A DNA stretch of 64,000 nt from positions 29,192,501 to 29,256,500 of the forward strand of contig NC_071335.1 of NCBI RefSeq assembly GCF_027744825.2. The letters are read 5' to 3'. Source of the stretch: Synchiropus splendidus (Eukaryota; Chordata; Actinopteri; Syngnathiformes; Callionymidae). Made by a program: the position numbers and the translations under genes. Shown in pieces: positions 13,373 through 24,677 of this stretch; the stretch's first letter is position 1; each line of letters begins with the position of its first letter. The notes below the pieces were generated by a model. The model saw nothing but the letters and a program-made list of their open reading frames with translations. It did not search any database and was not told the DNA's origin.

Positions 13373-16300
13373 GAACTTAGGATGCGCTGAGTTTCTGCCC
13401 GGATCAACCAACATTACAAACCTTGAGTGATCAAGTGAACTGAAGAATCCACTCTGATCCAAAGCAGGTTTGCCATATCCTTTAATCACAGTACTCCATC
13501 TCCATCTCCTTAACCCACTCTTGTCCCGGGAGGTTGGTAAATGAGGAGCACTTAACCGTGTAACACTTAAGGAAAGGTCTGACCTCTGTGAGAAGTTCAC
13601 CTAAAAAACACACAGCTATACAAGGCGCTAGATGGTGAACACAAAGATGGATTGTACTGATATCTGGACTTGAGAAAGAGCAGGTCGTGTAAAGGTTTGC
13701 AGCTCATGTTCGGTCTCCTAATCAATCCAGGTTGTCCAAAAACTTTGCTCGTGGAGAAACAATGTGGGCTTTGAGTCACACCGACCTGTCAAAGCCATAT
13801 TCACTTTCCCTTTCTAACAACCTACGTCTATTAAAGACTGCTGTGTGCCAGCAAGTCTCCGGAGATGATTTGGCTCAAAGGCGTGTGTGTGCGTCTGGAC
13901 TGAGTTACACTTTGAGCTCTGTGGCCGCTGCTACTATTTGTTCCACTTTTTGACCCACAGCTACTGACAAGCTCAAATTTCCTCATTCAAACATTGTGAA
14001 AAGAGCACGCACTCAAACGCTGTGATTTCTCATTTGGCTAATACATCTCATTTAAATCCCAACCCAAAATAAGAGTGGAGCAGCGAAACAAAACACATTT
14101 GGAGTGGGTTAATCCTCGTCATTATTTTGCCGCGTCGAGCAGCGAAAGCGACTTCCCTGACTCTCCTCTCACAACGCTCAGTGGCATGTTGAAGACGAAA
14201 GAAAGGCCGTGGCTGTCATAAATATCGGGACGATGATGACCGCCTTCATTTGAAAAGCTTGGCCTGTCCTCATTACGGGCCTGACACGCATGTTGTGTCG
14301 AAGAAATCACATCAAATGGCAACAATTCCGCTTGAACGTGTCACGTCTCAAAGCAGGACCCTTTTCCGAAAGCCTAATCTCCGGACCACAAATTAGCTGT
14401 CAGTCATCGACAGCAGACTGACGTGGTATCAGGGAGAAGGCAGTGCCCAACAAATCAACAACATGTCAATCATGCACACAAACATACGCTGCTACACAGG
14501 CGATGGCAAGAGATGCTCTCTCTCGCATACACACACAGTTGTAGCCGAGTGTCCTCCATGTGACGGCTCATTCTTCTCAACCATCATGCATGCTAACCAT
14601 TACCACCGAGCAAAGGTGAGGCGAAGCAGAGTTTTTTGGCTGCCCATTTTTTTTGGGTCTGTTGTTTTTTTTGTCTGGAAAGTAACTCGGACACGAATAA
14701 ACATTTTGGCGGTGTCACAGATTAACATGAGGATCCCGTAAACTCCACCCTGCCATACTGTGCAAACTGTGGCACGGACTTCGTCGCTTGGTTTCCGTTG
14801 GGTAGAGTGAGCTATTTCTGGAACTCCTGGAAATCGGAAGATTGTGGGAACGCATTTGAATCGGTATATTTGGTTGAATTATATTACAAATCCAGTCCAG
14901 TTGTCTAAATTAAATGATTGACTTTCTGACTGTTGGCGGGAGTGTTGCATGCATAACTTGAAAAGCGACATGCAGTTCCGGCTGAGAGTAGTTTCAAAAA
15001 AGTACAACTTAAACAAATTTCGGCACTGAATATTCCTACCACAATTGTGGAGAATGTGCAACTTGGGTGTACACATTGGAAACTTCAATAAGTGTGACTT
15101 AAGGAACATATTTTACGACACAAGTTGTCCTCATTCTGTATGAACTTTGCTTAAGCAAAAACAATTCATTTTCTTGCTCCTAGCCAAAATTTTAGTAACT
15201 TTTTTTTCCCTTTGTTTAGCACACATTGCACATTTACTTATTTAGAATGGTTTTAATGTGACAGAAGACTTTAATGGTCAAACAATGCCGTCACTGATCA
15301 CATGCTTCTTTGCGTCCTTTATGTTGTTATTGCTGTTCACCAATATATCCACCGGGGGAGCAGCCCACAGTCAAATGTTTGACAGTGAAAAAACTCTAAA
15401 ACAAAGAGCTACATATCAGGAAGTAACAGCAACACTGCCCCCAGTTCCTGGTGATGCTGCTCTGTTTGGTCAATAGCCATGATCTTTCTCAAAATCTCCG
15501 GCAATACGGACAAAATGAATGCATAGTGCACCATCCGTATGTGGATCCATATGGAATATTGAGCATAAATGGGTCTTAAGGGTGAATCATGCAAAAGCCC
15601 TTACGCAGGACACGCAAACGTCACAAAACATATGTCGTCCAAAGTCGCAAAATTGCAACAGGCAGCAATGCAGCTTTCAAACAACCCAACGTGCCAATAT
15701 AAAGCTTCATGGAGTGACTACTTTACACAAGCAGATGGTGTACACCTGTAACTTCAATCTGAGCAACACTTGAGGGTGTGTCTATATAAATGACTCATAT
15801 TCTGACTCTGAAAAAGATCGTGACAGTTCGCCAAGGCTGTCCACTAGAAGCACATACCAGGGCCGATTCATGGACGAAATACTGTGACAGAGACAAAAAC
15901 AACAAACAAACAGACATTAAATGAAATAGTGGCAGACATGATACAAGCCACAGGGAAAAATACAGTGTGAATAGTGGTGGATGCAACAGCAGTGATGTCC
16001 ATGCTCCTGCTGTGAATGACTATGATGATGCCTCGACATCATTGTGCCTCCAGAGATAAGGAAGAGTATCACTACTGACATCAGTTATGGAATTCAAATA
16101 TGCCTGCTGTCTGGTGATGTCATACAGTAATATACAAATTTGACAAGTAAATTTAGTTTTGTTCCAAAATTTGAGATTTTTCTCTTGGCTTCATCTCAGA
16201 CCGTCTGAAAACGGTCAGAGTTGACCTTTTGCAACCTTTTGAAATCATGATCGCAAACCTGAATATTTCGTTGAAAAAGAAACTCTGGTGCCCAAAGGGT

Positions 16301-18799
16301 TAAGTCTGCTTACAAAATCGTCTCCAAACCATGAGTCCCGAATTGGATTCCAAATGAAGCAGCGATGGATTTGAATGTGATGTGAACTAATGATGGAAGC
16401 CAATTTTCGCAGGACGACATGGATGGGCTCGTTCATTCATATTTGGTCCTCAGAGTGCCTTTTGAAAGTGTCTCCGACTGAGTAGTGTCCCACAGCAACT
16501 GGAGTTCATGAGGTCATCTGAAGTCAGTGGTCCTTGACACCTTTTAATGTTTGGTTGAATTAGCCTGCAAACTGTTTTTGACATCTTTAAGGTGCTTTTG
16601 TTTTTTCACACATATGGTGAAACGCTGTCATTATTGATATATTATAAGGGCGTATGATGCATGGCAAGTCGGCCAGTTGTCTTTGTTTCCTGCAGGGAAG
16701 TCTTGAATGACTCCTGCCGACGGAGAGAGACTTAAGTTTGCTGTGGCTGATTGGTTGTGAAAGCATTTGTACCTCTGTGTGCCATGTCTCGGTCTGACAA
16801 AGCTATCGCTGTCACTGCCATTTTGTCATGGCGTCTGAGTGTGTGCTTAACAGTCAGCAAGGTATGAGTCCGCGATAGGGGAATGAGGTCAAGAGAAGAA
16901 TGAGTAGCTGCTTAGGCAGTCACAACTGCAACTGTGTTGACACGCAACACCGCTATGCTAAGAGATGCATCAGTTTAATTGGCAGCACAGAAAGCTGTGG
17001 AGAAAACCTTGTTTTTGCTGTCCTTTGGTGAACGGAATGGAATAAAAGAGTAAATGCCGTGGTCAACCGCATCTGCGCGAGTTAAAATGACAATTTGCTC
17101 CGGCTTCGCAGGGAAAAGTTATGAATATTTTATACACCTTTTCCGCTGCACAAGTCAGTAAAGTCTGTAAAAAAGTAATAACAGGCTGTTCCTTTCATTG
17201 GCTTTGGTGTTGAGGGGCGAGCCGCGCACTGCCGTAATGCACCCACTTACAAAGGTGACCAGACACATACTTTCTTTGCCTCTCAGTTCAGCCGTGGCCA
17301 TAAATTTGTCGACCAACTGTTGACATCGCTTGCAATATGCTGCGCTCAGAGGGTGAGCGCGGCATGCTCCCCGAGCAAGAACAAGGTCCGCTCGCTCAGA
17401 GAGTCACACGTGCACAATGGCTGCAAACAAGTCGTAAAGTAATAAAGCTCCATGGGCCGCTAATGAAAGTGAAAATATGGCGGGGGCAAGCGGGATGCGG
17501 AGATGAATAACAATCACGGCTCTGACGGGGGGTCCGGAGCTGCGTGTGTGTTTGTGTTGTCGGGGGGTGGAATGCATGAACTTCTGCCTCCAGCAGCAGT
17601 GAAAGCAAAGTCCCAATATCTCTGCGCTTCCCCCCCTCCTCCTCCAACCCAGACCTGAATCCACTAAATCGCTTCCAATTGAATGAATGACAATGAGCAG
17701 GCAGACGAGGCGACAGATGCTCGCGTGCCTTAACAACCGAACCAGCAGCATTGACGACGACATGCCGACAAACATTCCTCTTGACTCCAATCATTATAGC
17801 GGCTCATTTTCACTAAAGCTGGCCATGTGTCAGCATTGTGAAATGCATGTGGATCCCAACAACAGACTTCCAAGTCACGCTTTCACGTCACCGCCGGACA
17901 TTTAAAATAGTTTCGCACCGCGAGAGATTCGCCTGTGAAAACATTTGTTGCCTGTTATTTCAAAGACCAAGCGCCAGTGGTCAGTTAAATAATCCTTTAT
18001 GAAAAAAAAACAAGTCTTTTGTGGCTAATTCTAAAAGATGCAACATGTCTGCACCTGCTGCGGAAAATGAATATGTTTAACCCAATTACTGGTGTTTCTA
18101 AGCTTGAAAAAAGGCCACGTTTGTTCATCTGGTTATGCAGCGTGGCTAATGTATTAAGCTCCCATCTGTGTCTTTTTTTTTTTTTTTTAACTTAGATTAA
18201 ACCCCCTCCATACATTAATTGTTTTATTCTTTGCAGTGTTTAAGACCCCCGCTTTCCCCCCCCGTCTCCCTTTCTTGCGCTCTCCTCTTCCATAAACTCC
18301 GGAGCTGACTTTGTTCTCGAAATGTGATTAGCTTCTCAGGGACGCTGGGAGTAATTGCATTACTGCATTGTGAGCATTCGGAGCTATGGAAATGTCGGGC
18401 GCCCGTATCAAACCTGTTTAAACACCAGCGCGCTATGCAGTGAGGAGGTGAGAAAGAGCTGTGAATGCAAACATTATGCGAACACCAGTAGCGGGGATAA
18501 AGGTTTGCCGCCAAATGAATGGTGCCGCTTCTACGTTGTCCGTGCACGTTTGGAATATTTAATAAATCATTGTTTACAGGCAAATGCGCGGAAAGCTTTT
18601 GTTAATATGGCTACGTGTTGACACATCGAAGTTGGAACTTGGAACCATAGCTGGGTTATTTGCCAGTTTCAGGCATATAAACAGGGTTTCAATTTAAAGA
18701 AAAGGAAGAGGAATAAAATGAGAACTTTGTTTTTTACTGTTTGAGTTATGAAGCTCTCAATAAAAGAAACAGCAACTAAAATAAAACATGATACCAGTG

Positions 18800-18802
<3 letters not shown>
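13373..18802. other. Intergenic sequence upstream of pcdh18 with possible conserved noncoding elements
   Basis: No coding frame is convincing. The stretches 14090-14460, 17040-17180 and 18030-18440 lack repeats, have balanced composition and carry homeodomain-type cores (TTAATCC at 14109, TAATTGCATTA at 18352). They are candidates for regulatory sequence on composition and motif grounds only. Confidence 0.3.
18352..18362. promoter_or_regulatory. Palindromic paired-class homeodomain site TAATTGCATTA
   Basis: TAAT-TGC-ATTA is a perfect P3-type inverted dimer site for paired-class homeodomains. A SOX-like cattgtg follows within 12 bp. It lies 6.3 kb upstream of the pcdh18 ATG. Binding is not shown. 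Confidence 0.3.

Positions 18803-18844
<42 letters not shown>
18803..18844. repeat. (TA)n microsatellite
   Basis: About 42 bp of uninterrupted TA dinucleotides. Confidence 0.97.
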
Positions 18845-18845
<1 letters not shown>

Positions 18846-19094
18846 TTTGTTTTTTTTTCTAAATGAATTAATAAAAAAAATATTTGAGAACAGAGAGGAA
18901 TTTATAGATAATACAATGGAAGCAGTCAAATATTTGTTTGGGTTTCAGATAAGACCTCATGCTGATCTCTATTAAAAAAAAAAGTTTTCATGGACTAACT
19001 TTCGAAAACAGTCTTAGTGTAGATACTGTACAGAGATGGAATGTTTCTATGGTACCTTGTGAGGATTCGCCGTATTGTAACACTATCTCACTCA

Positions 19095-19290
19095 CTGCCT
19101 TTTATTTAGTGGTGTCAAAAGAGTAAAATTTTAATCTCAATTAATCGCACTGAAGCGGAGTTAACTCGCAATGAATGGCAAATTAATCACAATCACACCT
19201 TTTGTATCTGTTCTAAATGAACAAGGAAGATTTGTCCACACAAGAGTGGCCAATATAAACAGTGTATTATTGGCCACTCTTGTGTTGCTT
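19095..19290. repeat. Teleost interspersed repeat fragment with an 18-bp-arm hairpin
   Basis: The sequence with ctcaattaatcgcac and aaattaatcacaatcac resembles a common fish repeat rich in ATTAATCxCA blocks. It contains an inverted repeat with exact 18-bp arms, acacaagagtggccaata (19238-19255) and its complement (19268-19285), with a 12-base loop. The family is not certain. Confidence 0.45.
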
Positions 19291-19695
19291 TAATCTATTA
19301 ATAGACCTGCTTTTTATGTATGTAAAAGTTCAAGACAGTTGTATTCTTAAGGATTTAAGACAGACATGTCCAAAACCTGGGACATCAACCGCGTACATCC
19401 TCTCAAGAATTACCTTATTCCGGTTTGTTCTATTCTTAAACTGCCACTGGCCAACGCTTTCTCAAGCACGTGAAAGTGTACTGTCACACTTGGGAAAACG
19501 TGTTGTGTTTAAGATGAAAAATCGGATTCAACAGTGAGTGTCACCGCAAGCAGGATTGAAGGAGGTGTAGCGTGCTGATGGCATTGAGACGCACGTGCAC
19601 AAAGTCGGGAGGGCGGTCGCACATTAAGCCTGGCTAAAAAACTGAAATGCAACAAGTGTGATAATATCAACTGGTCCATTTACATCAACAACAAC

Positions 19696-19896
19696 ATGGA
19701 AGCGAAGGGTCTATGATGGTCCGACGGGGAGGCGCGAATTTTACTGATCATTTGGATGGAAAACGGAATCCTGGCGGAGTTGGACAAGACACATAAGAAA
19801 GACGAAGTTTTCAGCGTGATCGCTGCGTTTAGTACAGGAGTAAATGTCGGTGAAGAATCTGAGGGCCGCGTCACATACGATAAAGGGTTTGGTTGA
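19696..19896 (+). pseudogene. Myb/SANT-like DNA-binding domain relic
   Basis: After an ATG at 19696 and a premature TGA at 19714, the same frame is open to 19896 and reads WSDGEARILLIIWMENGILA, then ELDKTHKKDEVFSVIAAF. The WS(D/E)xE...LL.IW...I...L....++..VF..IA pattern is that of the trihelix/Myb-SANT-like domain found in Harbinger-type transposon accessory proteins and their domesticated relatives. The stop immediately before the first Trp, and loss of similarity downstream, mark it as a dead fragment. Confidence 0.5.
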
Positions 19897-19900
19897 ATCC

Positions 19901-22899
19901 CAAACGTATTGGGGCATTACTCCGTCGGCACATTAAGGTCAAGATAGTTCCGCATGGCACAGAAGGAAAAGTCCTTGGTTTCAATTGTTGATCCCAGAAA
20001 GATATCATCTTGCCAGTCAAAGATGAATTCACAGCTGAAGCCTCATCAAATGTGAAACAAATAACTTCCCAGTTTGTGAGGAGAAAAATGTTTAATTCTC
20101 CTGATACGTACAGAGAACGCAACAACTGCTTTCATGGAAGCTAGACACATTTTTATTGGTGTTGATGGCAACTTTTATCAAGACAAAGGGATAAAAAAGA
20201 AAAGTTGAAAGATTGCGATAAAATTGGCCCGAGGAGGATAACAGAACAAATCTTATGCTCCAACATCAGGGGACACCAATGAACGAAAAAGAAATGAAAA
20301 TGATTCTGAATAATAAGGGAGAAGTGGCATGTTACGCGGAGTAATCCTCGAGTGTGATTTTGTTTTTTAATCTCATCAGCCTGCCAGAGCCCTCGAGTCG
20401 TTTGGGTGACAACTTTTCAATGCCGCTATTATTAAAACCAGCATACACAGCGAGTCATAATTTTCCGACAGCAGCCCATGTTCATTGAGAAGCCTTTAAA
20501 AGGATCGGAGGGCAGGTGAGCGTGCCAAAATTTCTTTTGAATCCGGCCTTTTACTTAACATTTTCATCTTGCTTTTAAGTGGATTATTTTTTGGTATTTT
20601 TGTCAATGCATTTTTTTTCATGTTTCCATCGCCTGTTTACCTGATTTGTCAGTCCTCGGTCATGAAATGTATCCAACAACGTTCCTCTTTACTTGCTTTC
20701 CCAGCCTACTTTAGCTCAGTCTTTGGGTTGTTTTGAGGGTTCTACTGGTTTTCTTACTGTCTTAGACGGATTTTCAGCCACAGCCTCCGGGCTATGTGAA
20801 ATCAACAGGGTTGAATGCGTCTCACGATTCATGGTTTGGTCTGCCCTCTATGATGTTAGATTGACCAAGTGCTGGGTTATGTACCGCTGAGAGTAGCCTT
20901 CTGATGCCACACAAATACACACTCCTTCCAACACAATCTTTCCCCCTGCCCACTTCCAAAAGGTGGTCTACAAACACTGAGCCATTTCAAGAGTCCACAT
21001 GAAACCGCTGTGGTCAAACATGCCTGGGCTTCATGTGGCATTGTGAAGTCAGCCTTTGGCCTTCCGTGTCATTTCCTGTTGCTGCGGGCAGCGCGTCACA
21101 TAGAAGAAAGAGTTGGGGTTCGTGTTGAGCCATGGAGTTTCATGCCTTTCACTCACTCTGAACTAAAAAAATTCACTTGGTTTCTCAGTAAATAGCGCCT
21201 CAAATGTTCATGCACTTGAAACACCTATGGGACGAGTTTGGCGACGGCAACTTGGGTGTCAAATATTCGACATAGACCTCAGAGACTGGCAGGAAGGTTG
21301 GTCATCATCTTCTGTGAGCTCTATGGGCAGATCTAGTCCTTCCACTGATATGATATGCATCTGATTCACTGAAGAAAGTTTGTGTCATCTCTGTTGTTCA
21401 ATGGTTGGTTGCAGGTATGTTACGTTAACATTAGCCTTTTGAGTCAGTCTTTCCGATAAACTCAATGGCTGTTGCGGAATCTGCATTATTTGTCTGTGTT
21501 TGCCGATGTCACGAAGTGAGAGGACAGAAACGTGGGTATGACATCAGTGTTTATATATCTATTTTACTGAAAAAGTTTGCACGGAACAACTCCAGCCGAC
21601 TCCTTCTTCGGCCCTTAAATGTCGCTGGTTATTCATTCTATCAGTTTAATTCCTTCTGCAAATAAACAGAATGCAAAGCAACGTTTAGGCGGCTGATTAT
21701 GTTGCACATCTCGAGGAATGAGAGCAGGTGCTGGTGAATTATTAATTTGCTTGTGCAGATGCATTTAGTAGTTCCTCGGTGTTAAAATGTTTTTAATTCG
21801 CTCACCATATGTATGTATCCTTTGATATAACATTCCTGAATATGGAACATTTTGTAGTTTAAGCTCCCTGTCTGTGTGTTAAAGTGTTTGCCGAGTGAAT
21901 GGCACCGCATGAAATTGATCCAGAAGAGTTGCTTGGTACTTTAAATTCCCAAATGACTACTCATTTCCACACAGTTGTGTGGGGTTCTGCTGGTGTCTTG
22001 TTTGGTCTGCTGTAATCGTCGAGACCCGGTGCCAAACAAACCGCGCCAGATGGTCTCCAGAATGTTCAGTCCCAGTTGTGAGCATTTGTTAAATCTCGCA
22101 TTTCTCTGTCTCCATCTCCCTCTCTCATTATTTCTCCTACATCGGTTCCCCCCTTCCCACACGTCTGGATGGATTTCGGATTCCTTTTTTGCTTAATGGG
22201 TAAGTGGCCAAACTAGCAATTTCTAGAATCTGTTGGTGTGGTTATTAAATCCTGTCCCGCGGGGAGTTTTTCTGGAGTGATGTTTAACAGATCTGTGCAC
22301 ATGGACTGAGCTGTTCTTAGGCGTGACCAACTCTTTACTGGCATTATTTGGAGTCCGGCTCCCTTTTGACGCAATTCGCCACACGGCTTATCCGACTTGT
22401 TCTCACACATGAGCAGGGGCAGATGAAGCGCATGTGAAAATATATGTAGAAAGAGGATGCGCTCCACAACAGTCGCACAGTGTCAGCTGCTGCTTCAGAC
22501 TGCAGGTTGTCAAATGACTACGACTGTCAATGGCAATTTCTGGCTATTTTAATGGACGTGTTAATATGGACTCAGGACTGAAGTAAGAACAAGAGACACA
22601 TTCCATGGAGTTCTTGAGTCAATCTCTTTTGCCAAGCAGACTCAAACACTCACACTCAGCACGTATTAAATTACAATATTTCATAAGATTATGCCAACAG
22701 GTCAACAGGAGGCGCTTATCAGGATGACAATGTCCATAAGATGGAGCTGACTAAGCTCTTTTGGGCATGAGTCAAATCCAGGTCGAGACCACATTCCTCT
22801 TACGGATAACCCTGCACGCCTACAGAAAATTTGGAGTCATCACTAAACTTTTAGAGACTGACAAACTCCATTGAGAAAGGAACAAAGTTGCTCAAGCCA
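19901..22899. other. Intergenic sequence, nothing recognised
   Basis: No gene, array or transposon end identified; short open frames only. Confidence 0.5.
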
Positions 22900-22953
22900 T
22901 AGATAGATTGATAGATGGAAAGATAGATAGATAGACGGACGGACGGACGGACG

Positions 22954-23039
<86 letters not shown>

Positions 23040-23136
23040 CAGATAGACCGATAGATAGATAGATAGACAGACAGATAGATAGATAGAAAGACAGACAAAC
23101 AGACAGACAGACAGATAGGTAGATAGATAGATAGAC

Positions 23137-23199
<63 letters not shown>

Positions 23200-23203
23200 T
23201 AGG

Positions 23204-23263
<60 letters not shown>

Positions 23264-23337
23264 TAGACAGACCAATAGATAGATAGATAGATAGATACAT
23301 ACATAGATACATACATAGATACATAGATAGACAGATA
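22900..23337. repeat. GATA/GACA array 2 with GACG block
   Basis: About 440 bp of GATA and GACA blocks, with a run of GACG units at 22934-22958. It ends in degenerate GATACATA units. It lies about 1.3 kb upstream of the pcdh18 start codon. Confidence 0.97.
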
Positions 23338-24185
23338 CCCACATTTTTTTCAAGGCATTTTCAAAAGTATTTTTAATAATTTGAAGAACAAAAACTACCG
23401 GCAAAATGAACATCTCCCATGGGTGGAATCCAATATAAAACGGGAAATACAGACTAACTACTAACAAAACTATTGAGTTTCCTTTTAAGATTAGACCAGT
23501 AATAGATGATGAAAAAAGTATATTACCTTTCCTCATGAGAGGCACAAATAATGTTTTCCCAAGCATCCTGCCAAATTGAGATTCTGGAAAAGCCATCATG
23601 GTACTGTTTTTTTCTTCCTTTCTTTTCTTTTAAAGAACTGCAATGAGATATTCAACTAACATTGTCTATGGGATTAAACGCTCATTTCACTTGCATAATA
23701 TTTTCATTGCCTTGCAAAACAGCCAAATGTTCTGATGCCATAATTTTGTAAAATAGTTCTTCCAATATGATGATGAGCTACAGTTGGGCATTGCTTTTTC
23801 TTTCCAGGACTTTCATCTTCACCGTAGACTATTCTCTTTTCCACAGGCTCGAGGTGAGGTTATAAATTGAATCACGTGAAGGACAGCATTATTTATTACA
23901 CCTTTACAACTGTTGGGTTCGGGACACTAACTTGATGATTTAGAAGTCAATATATTTGGGGTGTTCTTCAGTGGATTCAGACTAGCGTCTCCGTGGCGTC
24001 AGACCTGAAGCGAGAAACACAGAAACCTTCATGCGGCTCCATTGGAATAGAAGACTGCTGGATGAATTAATGTTTTCTCCCTGGGTTCATTCTCCCCCTT
24101 TGTCCATTATACTGGTGGAAGCCCACTCTGAGAAGTAGGAAAAGTCTACCCCCCCCCCTCTCTCGCTCTCTCTCTCCCTCCAACT
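23338..24185. other. Proximal upstream region of pcdh18
   Basis: Unique-looking sequence between array 2 and the candidate promoter. It ends in a C run and CT tract (24150-24180). No other gene is seen. Confidence 0.5.
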
Positions 24186-24238
24186 GGGCGGGGTTTGGCT
24201 GCTTCTTCTACCACCCCACCAGTGCCTCCTTATTTTAA
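24186..24238 (+). promoter_or_regulatory. pcdh18: Candidate pcdh18 core promoter (GC box and TATA-like site)
   Basis: GGGCGGGG at 24186-24193 is a Sp1-type GC box. TATTTTAA at 24231-24238 is TATA-like and would place transcription start near 24260-24270. A C/CT-rich tract (24150-24180) lies just upstream. This is a guess from motifs only; no transcript evidence is available here. Confidence 0.35.
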
Positions 24239-24261
24239 CTCTGGCTTGGAGTTTGGGTAGT

Positions 24262-24677
24262 TATCAGACGGCTTTTGTCTTTGCTTGGATAAAGAAAGTG
24301 CACGGAGGATCGACAACAAGTTGGTTTGGAGGTTTCATTTTTCATGATTTGGCAAGTCGAGAGGAAGACAGAAAAAAACAGAGCAGAAGAAAGGGGGGAA
24401 ATAGAGAGAGGAAAAACGCACAGATTTTTGTCTCATCTGGATCCACTCTGCTCTGGATGTGCGCAGCAACTCTGACAGAAACCAGAGGGCTGGAGGAAAA
24501 AAGGCGACTGGATTTGCTTTCTTTTCATGGATAACTGCAACTGGTAGAAGACTGTCTTGGTTGCGGTTTATGTTTTTGAGACACGAAAGTAATGCAGCGC
24601 GCGGAACCGCATCCAGACGCGTAACTTTGCGCACCGTTCCATTTTGTTTTTTTTTGTTTTTTCGAGAGCCTGGCACA
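24262..24677 (+). other. pcdh18: Putative pcdh18 5' UTR with several upstream ORFs
   Basis: The 5' limit is inferred from the TATA-like site. Upstream ATGs at 24344 (43 codons, stop 24473), 24457 (stop ending 24534), 24527 (six codons) and 24592 (ten codons) are out of the main frame. The ATG at 24570 is in frame with the CDS and would give a 36-residue extension. Such a leader suggests translational damping, which is inference. Confidence 0.45.

Noticed and set aside
24459..24677. Extending the pcdh18 CDS to the first codon of the open frame
   Set aside because: No ATG at that point. The residues before MTGAF are not signal-peptide-like and include probable UTR-derived runs (CFFLFF).
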